A stretch of DNA of 64,000 nt from Streptomyces sp. NRRL F-5727 (GCF_000719555.1 NZ_JOGX01000038.1:50208-114207), one strand, 5' to 3'; shown: positions 48,686-58,665, counted from the stretch's first letter. Translations and numbers: made by a program. Notes: generated by a model not told the origin, from the letters alone.

Positions 48686-49747
48686 ATGCACACCCCCATG
48701 CCCCTGCACGCGCCCGTGCCTCCGTACACGCCCGCGCGCTCTCATCCGCCCGTCGGCAACACGCCCGTGCTGTGGACCGACGACGGCTACTGGGCCAAGC
48801 TCGAAGGCTTCAACGCCGGCGGGATCAAGGACCGGCCGGCGCTCCACATGGTCGAGGAGGCCCGCCGCCGCGGCGATCTGCGGCCCGGTGCCCCCGTCGT
48901 CGAGTCGACCTCCGGCACCCTCGGCCTCGGGCTCGCCCTCGCCGGGGTGCTCCACGGCCACCCCGTGCACGTCGTCACCGACCCGGGCCTGGAGCCCCTC
49001 GTCGAGCGGATGCTCGTCGCCCACGGCGCCACCGTGCACGTCGTCACCGAGCCCCACCCGCACGGCGGCTGGCAGCAGGCCCGCAAGGACCGGGTCGCCG
49101 AACTCCTCGCCCGCCTCGACGGCGCCTGGTGGCCCGACCAGTACGGGAATCCCGACAACCCCGCCGCCTACGCCGGGCTCGCCGCCGAACTGTCCGGGCA
49201 GCTCGACCGGATCGACGTCCTCGTCTGCGCGGTCGGCACCGGCGGCCACTCGGCCGGCATCGCCCGCGCGCTGCGGGCCACCAGCAGCCCGGCCCTGGAG
49301 CTCGTCGGCGTCGACTCGATCCGCTCCACCGTCTTCGGCCTGCCGGCCGGGGAACGGCTGATGCGCGGCCTCGGCTCCTCCATCCATCCGGCCAACGTCG
49401 ACCACGCGGCCTTCGACGAGGTCCACTGGGTGGCCCCCGCGGAGGCGGTCCGCTCGGCCCGGCGGCTCGCCGCCCGCCAGTACGCCACCGGCGGCTGGAG
49501 CGTCGGCGCCGTCGCCCTGGTGGCCGGCTGGCTGGCCCGCACGCGCCCGCGTGGCACCCGGATCGCGGCCGTCTTCCCCGACGGACCCCAGCGCTACTTC
49601 GACACCGTCTTCAACGACGCCTACTGCGCCGCCCACGGCCTCCTCGACGGACCCGTACGGGACGAACCGGCCGCGTACCAGGGGCCGGAGGGGATCGAGG
49701 GGTGGACCCGGCGGGTCCTGGACCGGCGGGCGGGTGCGGCGCGTTGA
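48686..49747 (+). CDS. PLP-dependent cysteine synthase-family enzyme
   Basis: 353-residue fold-type II PLP enzyme. The Schiff-base Lys is in [14 protein letters not shown], the phosphate-binding and substrate loop in [16 protein letters not shown], and the PLP-phosphate glycine loop in [14 protein letters not shown]. It resembles cysteine synthase/cystathionine beta-synthase but lacks the usual GNTPLV start (here [12 protein letters not shown]). The exact reaction is unknown. The TTGA overlap with an MFS transporter suggests that it makes or degrades an exported or imported amino acid. Confidence 0.87.
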   Translation: MHTPMPLHAPVPPYTPARSHPPVGNTPVLWTDDGYWAKLEGFNAGGIKDRPALHMVEEARRRGDLRPGAPVVESTSGTLGLGLALAGVLHGHPVHVVTDPGLEPLVERMLVAHGATVHVVTEPHPHGGWQQARKDRVAELLARLDGAWWPDQYGNPDNPAAYAGLAAELSGQLDRIDVLVCAVGTGGHSAGIARALRATSSPALELVGVDSIRSTVFGLPAGERLMRGLGSSIHPANVDHAAFDEVHWVAPAEAVRSARRLAARQYATGGWSVGAVALVAGWLARTRPRGTRIAAVFPDGPQRYFDTVFNDAYCAAHGLLDGPVRDEPAAYQGPEGIEGWTRRVLDRRAGAAR

Positions 49748-50973
49748 GCACGACGGACATCACCCCCGCCCGGTCGCCCCGCGGCGGCCTCTGGAAGCGG
49801 AGCCGCACCTTCGGCCCGGCCGTCCGGCTCCTCCTCCTCAACCAGCTCACCATCAACCTCGGCTTCTACATGCTGATGCCCTACCTGGCCGCCCACCTGG
49901 CCGACGGGCTCGGCATGGCGGCCTGGACGGTCGGGCTCGTCCTCGGCGTCCGGAACCTCTCCCAGCAGGGCATGTTCCTCGTCGGCGGGGCGCTCGCCGA
50001 CCGGTTCGGCTTCAAGCCGCTCATCGTCGCGGGCTGCGCCCTGCGCACCCTCGGCTTCGGCGGGCTCGCCCTCGCCCAGTCGCTGCCCGTGCTGGTCGCC
50101 GCCTCGCTCGCCACCGGCCTCGCGGGCGCCCTCTTCAACCCGGCCGTGCGCGCGTGCCTGGCCGCGGAGGCGGGCGAGGAGCGCCGGGTGGAGGCGTTCG
50201 CCCTGTTCAACGCCTACTACCAGGCCGGCATCCTGCTCGGCCCGCTGGTCGGGGTGGCGCTCACCGGGGTGTCGTTCCGGCTGACGTGCGTGGTCGCCGC
50301 CCTGCTCTTCCTCGGGCTGACCCTGGTCCAGCTGCGGCACCTGCCGGTCTCGGCGGGCGGCGGGCGGCCGGAGCCGAAGGAGGCCGGGGCCCGGGGCCCG
50401 TTCCGCACCGTCCTCGGCAACCGGGTCTTCTGGCTCTTCTCGCTCGCCATGACCGGGTCGTACGTGCTGTCCTTCCAGGTCTATCTGGCGCTGCCGCTCG
50501 CGGCGGGCGGCACCGGCGCCACGACCGCGCTGTTCGTCGTCTCCGCGCTCGTCGCGCTCGCCGGGCAGCTGCGGATCACCGCCTGGTGCGCGGCCCGGCT
50601 CGGCCGCGAGCGGAGCCTCGTCGCCGGGCTCGCGCTGATGGGCGGCGCCTTCCTGCTGCCGGCCGCGCTGGGCCGGGGCGTGACGGCGCTGCTGCTGTGC
50701 GCGGCGGTCCTCGCGGTGGCGAACGCGGTGCTCTACCCGTACGAGATGGACACCGTCGTCGCCCTCTCCCGGGGCCGCTGGGTGGCCACCCACTACGGGC
50801 TCTACAACACCGTCTGCGGGGTCGGGATCACACTGGGGAACCTCGGTACGGGCCTGCTCCTCGACGTCACGGGATGGACGGCGGTGCCGTGGCTGGCGCT
50901 CGGCGGCGTCGGCCTGGGCTGTGCGGCGGCGGTCGCGGCGCTGGGCCGGGGCGGGCGGCTGCGGACGGAGTGA
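49744..50973 (+). CDS. MFS transporter
   Basis: 409-residue permease with about 12 transmembrane helices. The loop 2-3 motif is [20 protein letters not shown] and a proline/glycine-rich helix 5 follows. TTG 49744 overlaps the preceding PLP enzyme stop, so the two are coupled. Drug:proton-antiporter-like in outline. The substrate is unknown but presumably related to the amino-acid chemistry of its partner. Confidence 0.88.
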   Translation: MSTTDITPARSPRGGLWKRSRTFGPAVRLLLLNQLTINLGFYMLMPYLAAHLADGLGMAAWTVGLVLGVRNLSQQGMFLVGGALADRFGFKPLIVAGCALRTLGFGGLALAQSLPVLVAASLATGLAGALFNPAVRACLAAEAGEERRVEAFALFNAYYQAGILLGPLVGVALTGVSFRLTCVVAALLFLGLTLVQLRHLPVSAGGGRPEPKEAGARGPFRTVLGNRVFWLFSLAMTGSYVLSFQVYLALPLAAGGTGATTALFVVSALVALAGQLRITAWCAARLGRERSLVAGLALMGGAFLLPAALGRGVTALLLCAAVLAVANAVLYPYEMDTVVALSRGRWVATHYGLYNTVCGVGITLGNLGTGLLLDVTGWTAVPWLALGGVGLGCAAAVAALGRGGRLRTE

Positions 50974-51010
50974 CGGGTCGGGTACGGGGCTCCCGATAGG
51001 CGACTCCCAC

Positions 51011-51112
51011 GCGCGCGTGCTCGTCGTCCGGTCCCGTACGCGGCTCCCCCGCGCGCGTGCTCGTCGTCCGGTCCCGTACGCGGCTCCCCCCGCGCGCGTG
51101 CTCGTCGTCCGG
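51011..51112. repeat. 40-bp tandem repeat, about 2.5 copies, between MFS and PP2C genes
   Basis: The unit beginning GCGCGCGTGCTCGTCGTCCG starts at 51011, 51051 and 51092 (periods 40 and 41). It fills most of the 239-bp gap. It holds alternating CG tracts (GCGCGCG) and GTACGCGG. It is probably non-coding and may vary in copy number between strains. Confidence 0.9.
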
Positions 51113-51212
51113 ATACGCCGGTCGGCCCCCCGCCGGTCGCCCCGCGGCTCCGTCGCGGCCACCCTGGGAGGGTGCGCGGCGGCGGGCCGGCGACCGGTCA
51201 GGAGTACTCAAG

Positions 51213-52460
51213 GTGACGCACCCTCGGGGAGCGGCGGACGGCGGGCGGCGGGGCGATCGGCCCGGCCGGCGCATCGCCCGGTCCGTCGCGCCCCGGGGGC
51301 CGTACGGGGGCGATCCGCAGCCCCCGGCCACCCCCTTCGGGGCCACCCGGAGGTTCCTGCGCGCGCTGCCGCCGCTGATCATCGTCGGCGGGGTGCTCTT
51401 CGACCTGTCCACGCCGCCCGCGTACACGGCGGCGCCGCTCTTCTCCGCCGCCCCGCTGGTCGCGGCGCCGTTCTTCTCCCGGCTCACGACCCTGCTGACC
51501 GGACTCGCGGCGATCCTGGCCTCGGTCGGGCTGCACGCGTACAACGAGACGCTGTCCGACGTGCCCTCGCTGACCGAGACCCTGACCGTGGTGACGGTCT
51601 CGGCGCTGGCGATGCTGATCAACCTGGTGGTGCGGCGCAGCGGGGAGCGGCTGGCGTCGGCGCGGGTGATCGCGGAGGCCGCGCAGCGGGCGGTGCTGCC
51701 GATGCCGGCGGAGCGGATCGCGGGGCTGCAGTGCGCGGCCCGGTACGAGGCGGCGCAGGCGGACGCGTTCATCGGCGGCGACCTGTTCGCGGTGCAGGAC
51801 TCCCCGCACGGGGTGCGGCTGGTGGTCGGGGACGTGCGGGGCAAGGGGATGGACGCGGTGGAGGCGGTGGCCGTCGTCATCGGGGCCTTCCGGGAGGCGG
51901 CCGAGCAGGAGGCGACGCTGGAGGGGGTGGCGCAGCGGCTCGAACGCGCCCTCACGCGGGAGGGCGCCCGGCGCGAGGGGCTGGACGCCTTCGAGGGGTT
52001 CACGACGGCGGTGCTCGCGGAGGTTCCCCGGGAGGGCGGGGTCGTACGGGTCGTGAACCGGGGGCATCCGCCGCCGCTGCTGCTGTACGGGGACGGGCGC
52101 CTGGAGACGGTCGAGCCGACCGAGGCGGCGCTGCCGCTCGGGATGGGGGAGCTGTCGGTCTGGCCGGACCGGGCCGACGAACGGCCGTACCCGCCGGGCG
52201 CGACGCTGCTCTTCTACACCGACGGCCTCTCGGAGGCGCGGGACGCGTACGGCGTCTTCTACGATCCGGCGGCCCGGCTCGCGGGGGCTGTCTTCCCGGG
52301 GCCCGAGGAGCTGCTCGACGCGCTCGTGGACGACGTGCGGCGGCACACCGGCGGGGGGTCGACCGACGACATGGCGCTGCTCGCGGTGAGCCGGCCGACG
52401 GCCGGTGCCCCGGAGCGGCGGCGGACGATGCCGGTGGTGCCGCCCGGGCCGGCGGGTTGA
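51213..52460 (+). CDS. Membrane-anchored SpoIIE-type PP2C phosphatase
   Basis: 415-residue Ser/Thr phosphatase. The N-terminal third has three hydrophobic segments (LPPLIIVGGVLFDLSTPP, LLTGLAAILASVGLHAY, TVVTVSALAMLINLVV). The PP2C/SpoIIE domain follows, with DAFIGGDLFAVQDSPHGVRL, GDVRGKGMDAVEAV, RGHPPPLLLYGDG, TLLFYTDGLSEARD and STDDMALLAV. These metal-binding Asp residues are intact. GTG 51213 has an AGGAG site. Such proteins dephosphorylate anti-sigma antagonists in Streptomyces stress and development networks. The partner is not encoded here. Confidence 0.9.
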   Translation: MTHPRGAADGGRRGDRPGRRIARSVAPRGPYGGDPQPPATPFGATRRFLRALPPLIIVGGVLFDLSTPPAYTAAPLFSAAPLVAAPFFSRLTTLLTGLAAILASVGLHAYNETLSDVPSLTETLTVVTVSALAMLINLVVRRSGERLASARVIAEAAQRAVLPMPAERIAGLQCAARYEAAQADAFIGGDLFAVQDSPHGVRLVVGDVRGKGMDAVEAVAVVIGAFREAAEQEATLEGVAQRLERALTREGARREGLDAFEGFTTAVLAEVPREGGVVRVVNRGHPPPLLLYGDGRLETVEPTEAALPLGMGELSVWPDRADERPYPPGATLLFYTDGLSEARDAYGVFYDPAARLAGAVFPGPEELLDALVDDVRRHTGGGSTDDMALLAVSRPTAGAPERRRTMPVVPPGPAG

Positions 52461-52648
52461 CAGAACGGGCGGCCGTCACGGTCCGTGGTCAGGGGGTGTC
52501 GCAGCGATAACAATTGACACAACGTCAGATTCCCGGGGTTTGCCGGAGCCGTACTGAAGGGGGCTCAACTCGGGCGAATCCCTGCCAATTCAATGAATGA
52601 TCAAGAGGAACGGCTTGGAATCGGACCACCCTGTCTATTAACGTTCGA

Positions 52649-52826
52649 TAACGCAGCGCGGTCGTCCCAGCCGTCGCAAGAGGCGGCTCCGTGCGCACGT
52701 GCCGAATCCCGAAAGGGAACCGGGGAACCATCCCTTGGGGTGAATCGGGCCCCTCGCACCTCCCCGTGCGAACACGCCTGTAGGAGACCTTCCTGCTCCG
52801 AACCCGTCAGCTAACCCGGTAGGCGA
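52649..52826 (+). promoter_or_regulatory. c-di-AMP (ydaO/yuaA-type) riboswitch
   Basis: The 5' leader of the M23 peptidase gene carries the conserved blocks of this RNA: a GGGAACCGGGGAACCA segment (about 52715-52730), TTGGGGTGAATC (52735-52746), and CTCCGAACCCGTCAGCTAAC with GGTAGGCG at its 3' end (52796-52825). Pairing stems lie between them. In Streptomyces these riboswitches control cell-wall hydrolases such as RpfA and M23 peptidases. Turn-off by c-di-AMP through termination is expected. The gene start follows 26 nt after. Confidence 0.93.
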
Positions 52827-52851
52827 GAAGGAAGGAAAGGAGCGCGCCCCC

Positions 52852-54069
52852 GTGGCGTCCAACACCCCCGTACCCGGAGCCCCCTTCGACCCCTTCGGCG
52901 GCCCGGGTGCCGTCGGAGCGGACGACCCGGCCGGCGCAGCGTCGGGCGCGAGCGCGTACGACACCGCCTCCTTCACCCCCGCTCCCGGGGAGTGGAACCC
53001 GACCGAGGGCTCCCTGCGCGCCGAGAGCCGCGCCGGCGGCCGGCACCGGGTCGTGAAGCAGCGCTCCAACTTCGCCCGCTCCTCCACCGTCCTCGGCGTC
53101 GGCGTCATCGCCGCCGTCGGCGCGGGCGGCCTCGCCACCGCGCAGGAGAAGCCCCCGGTCGCGATCTCGCTGCCGGACCTCCCCGACCTGGGCCTCCCGG
53201 ACGCCCACGACCTGCCCGGCGTCGGCTCCCTGCTGTCCGGCGGCGACGAGGAGACCGCCGAGGCGCAGGACTCCGCGCCGGTCGCCACCGGCGGCGCGGC
53301 CGCCAAGCCGCTCACCTCGATCACCTACACCGCCCCGGCCGACACCACCGCCGCCGGCGCCGCCGCCGAGGAGCGCACCGCCTCCGCCGCCGACGCCGGC
53401 GAGGCCCTGCGCGCCCGCATCCTCCAGCAGGCCGAACAGCAGCAGCAGGCCGCCGTCGACGCCGAGAAGCTGGCCGCCGAGAAGGCCGCCGCCGAGAAGG
53501 CGGCGGCGGACGCCGCGGCCCAGGCCGAGGCCGCCGCCAAGGCCGAGGCGGAGGCGAAGGCCAAGGCGGAGGCGGAAGCGGAGGCCAAGCGGCTCGCCGA
53601 GGAGAAGGCCGAGGCCGAGCGGATCGCCGCCGAGAAGGCGGAGGCCGAGCGGCTCGCCCAGCTGGCCGCCAGCTACTCGATGCCGCTCTCCTCGTACACG
53701 CTGACCTCCACCTACATGCAGTCGGGGTCGATGTGGTCCTCCGGCTACCACACGGGCCTCGACTTCGCCGCCCCCACCGGCACCCCGCTCAAGGCGGTGC
53801 ACGGCGGCACCATCACGTCCGCCGGCTGGTCCGGCTCGTACGGCTACCGGATCGTCCTGCAGCTGGAGGACGGCACCGAGATCTGGTACTGCCACCTCTC
53901 CTCCATGACCGTCTCCGCCGGCCAGACCGTCACCACCGGCGAGACCATCGGCCGCGTCGGCGCCACCGGCAACGTCACCGGTCCCCACCTCCACATGGAG
54001 GTCCACACCCCGGACGGCTCGGGCATCGACCCGGCCGAGTGGCTGCGGTCCAAGGGCCTGACGGTCTGA
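52852..54069 (+). CDS. M23-family peptidoglycan endopeptidase under riboswitch control
   Basis: 405-residue cell-wall hydrolase from GTG 52852 (AAGGAG eight bases upstream). There is a long N-terminal cytoplasmic-type stretch with a basic patch (GGRHRVVKQRSNFARS), then an export or anchor segment STVLGVGVIAAVGAGGLATA near residue 95. A long Ala/Glu/Lys coiled coil (about 185-275) precedes the LytM domain with zinc ligands in GYHTGLDFAAPTG and TGPHLHMEVHTPDG. Activity at the division or growth site probably requires coiled-coil partners. The upstream c-di-AMP riboswitch ties its expression to wall/osmotic signalling and spore germination. Confidence 0.92.
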   Translation: MASNTPVPGAPFDPFGGPGAVGADDPAGAASGASAYDTASFTPAPGEWNPTEGSLRAESRAGGRHRVVKQRSNFARSSTVLGVGVIAAVGAGGLATAQEKPPVAISLPDLPDLGLPDAHDLPGVGSLLSGGDEETAEAQDSAPVATGGAAAKPLTSITYTAPADTTAAGAAAEERTASAADAGEALRARILQQAEQQQQAAVDAEKLAAEKAAAEKAAADAAAQAEAAAKAEAEAKAKAEAEAEAKRLAEEKAEAERIAAEKAEAERLAQLAASYSMPLSSYTLTSTYMQSGSMWSSGYHTGLDFAAPTGTPLKAVHGGTITSAGWSGSYGYRIVLQLEDGTEIWYCHLSSMTVSAGQTVTTGETIGRVGATGNVTGPHLHMEVHTPDGSGIDPAEWLRSKGLTV

Positions 54070-54139
54070 GTCGCTTTCCGGCCGGGGTTCAGGCTCCCTG
54101 ACCGGAATACGCCCGGCGGTGCACGGAGTTGATGTCGGC

Positions 54140-55099
54140 ATGACCTCGACTCTGCGCCCGCTGGGCACCTCCGACCTGCGTGTGTTCCCGCTCGCCCTGG
54201 GCGGCAACGTCTTCGGCTGGAGCGCCGACGCGCAGCAGTCCTTCGCCGTCCTCGACGCCTACGCGGCCGCCGGCGGCAACTTCGTGGATACCGCCGATGT
54301 CTATTCGGAGTGGGTCGAGGGCAACGAGGGCGGCGAGTCCGAGACGATCATCGGCCGCTGGCTGGCCGCCCGGGGCAACCGCTCCAACATCGTCGTCGCC
54401 ACCAAGGTCGGTGCCCACTCCCCGCTCAAGGGTCTCTCCGCCGCCACCATCAAGGCCGGCGCGGAGGAGTCCCTGCGCCGCCTCGGCACCGACTACATCG
54501 ACCTCTACTACACGCACTTCGACGACGAGTCGGTGCCGGTGGAGGAGATCGTCACCGCCCTCGACCAGCTGGTGAAGGACGGCAAGGTGCGGGCCGTCGC
54601 CGCCTCCAACATCTCCCCGGAGCGGCTGCGGGCCTCCCTCGACTTCGCCGAGGCGGAGGGGCTCGCCCGGTACGTGGCGCTCCAGCCCGAGTACAACCTC
54701 GTCGCGCGGGAGAAGTACGAGGGCCCGCTCCTCGACACCGCCGACGTCGCGGGCCTCGCCGCCGTCCCGTACTACGGCCTCGCCTCCGGCTTCCTCACCG
54801 GCAAGTACCGCCCGGGCCGGACCGTCGACAGCGTCCGCGCCCACCGGGGCTCCGCCCTCGCCGAGACCGCGCGCGGGCAGGCCGTGCTCGCCGCCCTCGA
54901 CGAGGTCGCCGAGGCCCACGGCGCCGAGCCCGCCACCGTCGCCCTCGCCTGGCTCGCCTCCCGCCCCACCGTCGCCGCCCCGATCGCCTCGGCCCGCACG
55001 GTCGAGCAGGTGCCGGCGCTGGTCGCCGTCGCCGGCCTGACGCTGACGGCGGACGAGCTCGCCCGCCTCACGGCCGCGTCGGAGACCCCCGAGGGCTAG
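54140..55099 (+). CDS. Aldo/keto reductase
   Basis: 319-residue NADPH-dependent oxidoreductase of the AKR superfamily. Catalytic residues appear in NFVDTADVYSEWVEGNEGG (Asp and Tyr), VVATKVGAHSP (Lys) and DLYYTHFDDES (His). The C-terminal NADP loop is APIASARTVEQ. ATG 54140 is chosen, with GGAG 11 bases upstream. GTG 54119 is in frame. It overlaps the convergent PrsW gene by 4 bp. The physiological substrate is unknown. Confidence 0.93.
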   Translation: MTSTLRPLGTSDLRVFPLALGGNVFGWSADAQQSFAVLDAYAAAGGNFVDTADVYSEWVEGNEGGESETIIGRWLAARGNRSNIVVATKVGAHSPLKGLSAATIKAGAEESLRRLGTDYIDLYYTHFDDESVPVEEIVTALDQLVKDGKVRAVAASNISPERLRASLDFAEAEGLARYVALQPEYNLVAREKYEGPLLDTADVAGLAAVPYYGLASGFLTGKYRPGRTVDSVRAHRGSALAETARGQAVLAALDEVAEAHGAEPATVALAWLASRPTVAAPIASARTVEQVPALVAVAGLTLTADELARLTAASETPEG

Positions 55100-56508
55100 C
55101 CCTTGTAGGGGTTGTAGCCGCCGTAGTCGAGGTACTGCGGCGGCACCCACACCCGGCCCGTGGCCCGCGCCGCGTACGAGAGCGCGGGCGAGGCCGTCGC
55201 CCGCCGCTCCCACAGGTGGTGCAGCAGCTCCTGCTCCCGCGCGGCGAAGTCCGGCACCGGGACCGTGCCCCGGCGGGCCCGCTCGCGCAGGAACGCCAGG
55301 GTGGTGGCGAAGGACTCGTACTCGCCGACCGTCCGCGCCCCCGCCTTCCCGTACGTCCGGGACGCCACCGCCCGCGCGGTGCGGCGGGCCCGCATCGAGG
55401 AGAGCGCCAGCGGCTCCTCCGGGGAGAGCCAGCCGGCCGCCGCGTACGCCGGCAGCACCCCGGCGATCGTCCGCAGCTCCTTCTGCCGGCTCCACACCGC
55501 CAGCCAGGTCAGCAGACCGAAGGCCGGGACCATGAAGATCCCGTACACGGCGTAGAAGGCGAGCGGCCCGCCGAAGGTCGCCGAACCGTTCCACAGCGCG
55601 TGGACGCCCATCGCGAGCAGCAGTCCGGCGAGCGGCAGCAGCACCCGGCGCAGCCGCCTGCCGCGCGGGGCGAGCGCGGCCAGACCGAAGCCGATGCCGG
55701 TGAGCACGGTGAAGAGCGGGTGCGCGAACGGCGACATCACGACCCGGACGAAGAAGGTGCCGGCGGTGACGGCGCCGATCCCGCCGTCCCCGAGGTCCTG
55801 GTCCTCGCCGAAGGCGTTGCCCAGGTAGAGGATGTTCTCGGTGAACGCGAAGCCGGTCGCGGTGAAACCGGCGATCACCACCCCGTCGACCAGGCTCCGG
55901 AAGTCCCGCCGCCGGAAGAGGAAGAGCAGCAGGATCGCGGCGGCCTTCGCGGACTCCTCCACCACCGGGGCGATCACCGTGGCGCCGAGGTCGTCGGCCG
56001 AACGCGGGTCGGCGGTCGCGGTGGCGATCCAGCGGACGGCGAAGGTGTTGGCGAGGATCGCGACGAGGGCGGCGGCGAACGCGCCCCACGCGAACGCGAA
56101 CAGCAGGTTCTTCCACGGTCCCGGCTCGACCCGGTCCAGCCAGCGGAACGCCGCCATGAGCAGCGGTACGGGAAACACCGCGAGGCCCAGGCCGACGAGG
56201 AACCCCTCCGTGCCGGTCTGCTCCCGCACCAGCGCCAGGATCACCAGGGCGCACAGCGCGAGGAGCGTGATCACGGCGACGGCCCGCACGATCCGGCTCC
56301 GCCAGAACGCCCGCCGGGGCCGGTACCGCCACTGGCTCCGGTCGGCGGCCACGGCGAACGACGGCTCGTCGCCGTCGCGCGCGGGCAGGGGCGCCATCGC
56401 GTCGGCGGGTATCTCTCGGGCCGGTGGGCCGGCCTGCGCCGGGACGAAGGCCGTGGCCTGCGGATCGGCGGTCGGCTCGGGCTGGGGTGGCGGCATGGGG
56501 TGCGTCAC
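55096..56508 (-). CDS. PrsW-family intramembrane metalloprotease
   Basis: 470-residue membrane protein. It has a Pro-rich cytosolic N terminus (about 70 residues), about eight hydrophobic helices, and the family motifs APVVEESAKAAAILLLF (EExxK), GFTATGFAFTENILYLG (FAxxEN) and HPLFTVLTGIGFG plus GVHALWNG. These hold the metal and catalytic residues. A 100-residue soluble tail follows and ends PPQYLDYGGYNPYKG. Homologues cleave membrane anti-sigma factors. The target here is not identifiable. GTG 56508 gives MTHPMPPPQ. Confidence 0.92.
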   Translation of the reverse strand: MTHPMPPPQPEPTADPQATAFVPAQAGPPAREIPADAMAPLPARDGDEPSFAVAADRSQWRYRPRRAFWRSRIVRAVAVITLLALCALVILALVREQTGTEGFLVGLGLAVFPVPLLMAAFRWLDRVEPGPWKNLLFAFAWGAFAAALVAILANTFAVRWIATATADPRSADDLGATVIAPVVEESAKAAAILLLFLFRRRDFRSLVDGVVIAGFTATGFAFTENILYLGNAFGEDQDLGDGGIGAVTAGTFFVRVVMSPFAHPLFTVLTGIGFGLAALAPRGRRLRRVLLPLAGLLLAMGVHALWNGSATFGGPLAFYAVYGIFMVPAFGLLTWLAVWSRQKELRTIAGVLPAYAAAGWLSPEEPLALSSMRARRTARAVASRTYGKAGARTVGEYESFATTLAFLRERARRGTVPVPDFAAREQELLHHLWERRATASPALSYAARATGRVWVPPQYLDYGGYNPYKG

Positions 56509-56562
56509 GGACCGACCCTAACGAGCCGCACCGACAGGAGCGAAGGGTTACCCGAGGAAGGG

Positions 56563-57348
56563 CTACTTCCTCCGGAAGAGCAGGTCGTGCACGACGTGCC
56601 CCTTGTCCAGGCCCTGGCCCTCGAAGCGGGTGAGCGGCCGGAAGTCGGGGCGGGGCGCGTAGCCGCCGTCGGGGACGGTGTTCTCGAAGTCGGGGTGCGC
56701 GGACAGCACCTCCAGCATCTGCTCCGCGTACGGCTCCCAGTCCGTGGCGCAGTGCAGGACCCCGCCCGGCTTCAGCCGGGTCGCGAGCAGGGTCAGGAAC
56801 TCGGGCTGGATGAGACGCCGCTTGTGGTGCCGCTTCTTCGGCCACGGGTCCGGGAAGTAGACGCGGCAGCCGTCGAGGGCGGCCGGGTCGAGCATCTCGC
56901 GCAGCAGGATGATCGCGTCGCCGTTGGCGACCCGGACGTTGGTGAGCCCGTTGCGGTCGGCGAGCCCGAGGAGGTTCCCCTGCCCCGGGGTGTGCACGTC
57001 CACCGCGAGGATGCCGGTGCCGGGGTCGGCGGCGGCCATCTGCGCGGTCGCCTCGCCCATACCGAAGCCGATCTCCAGGACGACCGGCAGCCCGCCGAAC
57101 AGCTCGCGCAGGTCCAGGACCCGCTTGCCGTCGATGTCCAGCCCCCAGTCGGGCCACCGCTTCAGCATCGCCTCGGCCTGGCCGGCCGTCACCCGGCTCC
57201 GCCGCGGCTGGAAACTGCGGATCCGGCGCTCGAAGTGCGCACCGGCGGGGTCGGGCGAGGGCCCCTCCCCGGGCGCGAACATACGGCTGCCCCTGCGGGC
57301 GACGGCCCCGCTGTGATTCTCACGCTGCTCAAACACAATGCACCCCAT
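56563..57348 (-). CDS. trmB: tRNA (guanine-N7-)-methyltransferase
   Basis: 261-residue SAM-dependent enzyme that forms m7G46 in tRNA variable loops. Motifs are VVLEIGFGMGEATAQMA (SAM loop), AVDVHTPGQGNLL, the hallmark VYFPDPWPKKRHHKRRL, and GVLHCATDWEPYAEQM. ATG 57348 is used; ATG 57282 is an in-frame alternative close to the size of other bacterial TrmB proteins. A housekeeping gene without operon partners. Confidence 0.95.
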   Translation of the reverse strand: MGCIVFEQRENHSGAVARRGSRMFAPGEGPSPDPAGAHFERRIRSFQPRRSRVTAGQAEAMLKRWPDWGLDIDGKRVLDLRELFGGLPVVLEIGFGMGEATAQMAAADPGTGILAVDVHTPGQGNLLGLADRNGLTNVRVANGDAIILLREMLDPAALDGCRVYFPDPWPKKRHHKRRLIQPEFLTLLATRLKPGGVLHCATDWEPYAEQMLEVLSAHPDFENTVPDGGYAPRPDFRPLTRFEGQGLDKGHVVHDLLFRRK

Positions 57349-57471
57349 GGTACGGGCCCCGCCGCCGCCCCACCGCTCCGCTGCGAGCGGCGCCCGACAG
57401 CCGCGCCGCCCCGTTGGGGGCGGCGCCCACCCCCAGCGGAACACGCCTGCCCACACGGAGGTGCGGGTCGG

Positions 57472-58665
57472 CTAGAGGTGGGCCAGGGCTCGGTGGGCTA
57501 TTTCTCGGCCGATGGGGAGGGAGGCCGTCGCCGCAGGCGAAGGCGCGTTCAGCACATGCACCGTACGAAGCCCCTCCCGGATCAGGAAGTCGTCCACCAG
57601 CGTCCCGTCCCGCAGCACCGCCTGCGCCCGCACCCCCGCCGCCGCCGGCCGCAGGTCGGACTCGGAGACGCCGGGCAGCAGCCGCCGCACCGCCTCGGTG
57701 AAGGCCCGCTTCGACAGGGAGCGGCGCAGCTCGCCCGCGCCGTACCTCCAGTGCCGCCGGGCGATGGCCCAGGAGCCGGGCCACGCGAGCGTGCCGCCGA
57801 GCTCGCCGGGGCGGACGACCCCCCAGTCGTACCCCTCGCGGGCGAGCGCCGGCACCGCGTTCGGCCCGATGTGGACGCCGCCGTCGATGCCCCGCGTGAG
57901 GTGCACGCCGAGGAACGGGAAGGCGGGGTCCGGCACCGGATAGACCAGGCCCCGCACGAGCGAGGGGTCGGCCAGTTCGTAGTACTCGCCCCGGAAGGGC
58001 ACGATCCGCATGCCCGGGTCGTCGCCGGCGAGCCGCGCGACCCGGTCGCAGTGCAGCCCCGCGCAGTTGACCAGGACCTTCCCGCGCAGGATCCGCTGGT
58101 CGGCGGTGCGGACGGCCACGCCCCACGGGCGCCGGTCCACGGCCGTGACCTCCGCCCCGTAGAGGATCTCCGCGCCGGAGGACTCGGCGAGCCGCCGGGC
58201 GACCGCCTTGTAGTCGACGATGCCGGTCGTGCCGACGTGGATCGCCGCGAGCCCCCGCACCCGCGGCTCGTACGCGGTGATCTGCGACGGGCCGAGCTCG
58301 CGCACCGGGATGCCGTTCTCCCGCCCGCGCTGGACCAGCGCGTGCAGCCGGGGCAGCTCCTCGCGCGCGGTGGCGACGACGAGCTTGCCGGTCACCTCGT
58401 ACGGGATGTCCCACTCCGCGCAGAACTTGACCATCTCGGCCGCGCCCTCGACGGCGAACCGCGCCTTCAGGGAGCCGGGTCGGTAGTAGATGCCGCTGTG
58501 GATGACGCCGCTGTTGCGCCCGGTCTGGTGGCGCGCGGGGCCCTCCTCCTTCTCCAGGACGGCGACGCGCGTGCCGGGGGCGGCGCGCTGGAGCGCGTAC
58601 GCCGTCGACAGACCGACGATCCCGCCGCCGATCACCAGCACGTCACAGTCAAACACCAGCGCCAC
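57472..58665 (-). CDS. lhgO: L-2-hydroxyglutarate oxidase
   Basis: FAD-dependent oxidase of the DAO family, 397 residues, converting L-2-hydroxyglutarate to 2-oxoglutarate. It shows the FAD loop VLVIGGGIVGLSTAYALQRA, then LEKEEGPARHQTGRNSGVIH with the conserved HQTGRNSGV and GIYYRPGSLKA of LhgO. HVGTTGIVDYKAVARRL and the C-terminal LNAPSPAATASLPIG follow. GTG 58665 has AGGGG upstream; GTG 58686 is an alternative start. Complete and probably functional. Confidence 0.92.
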   Translation of the reverse strand: MALVFDCDVLVIGGGIVGLSTAYALQRAAPGTRVAVLEKEEGPARHQTGRNSGVIHSGIYYRPGSLKARFAVEGAAEMVKFCAEWDIPYEVTGKLVVATAREELPRLHALVQRGRENGIPVRELGPSQITAYEPRVRGLAAIHVGTTGIVDYKAVARRLAESSGAEILYGAEVTAVDRRPWGVAVRTADQRILRGKVLVNCAGLHCDRVARLAGDDPGMRIVPFRGEYYELADPSLVRGLVYPVPDPAFPFLGVHLTRGIDGGVHIGPNAVPALAREGYDWGVVRPGELGGTLAWPGSWAIARRHWRYGAGELRRSLSKRAFTEAVRRLLPGVSESDLRPAAAGVRAQAVLRDGTLVDDFLIREGLRTVHVLNAPSPAATASLPIGREIAHRALAHL

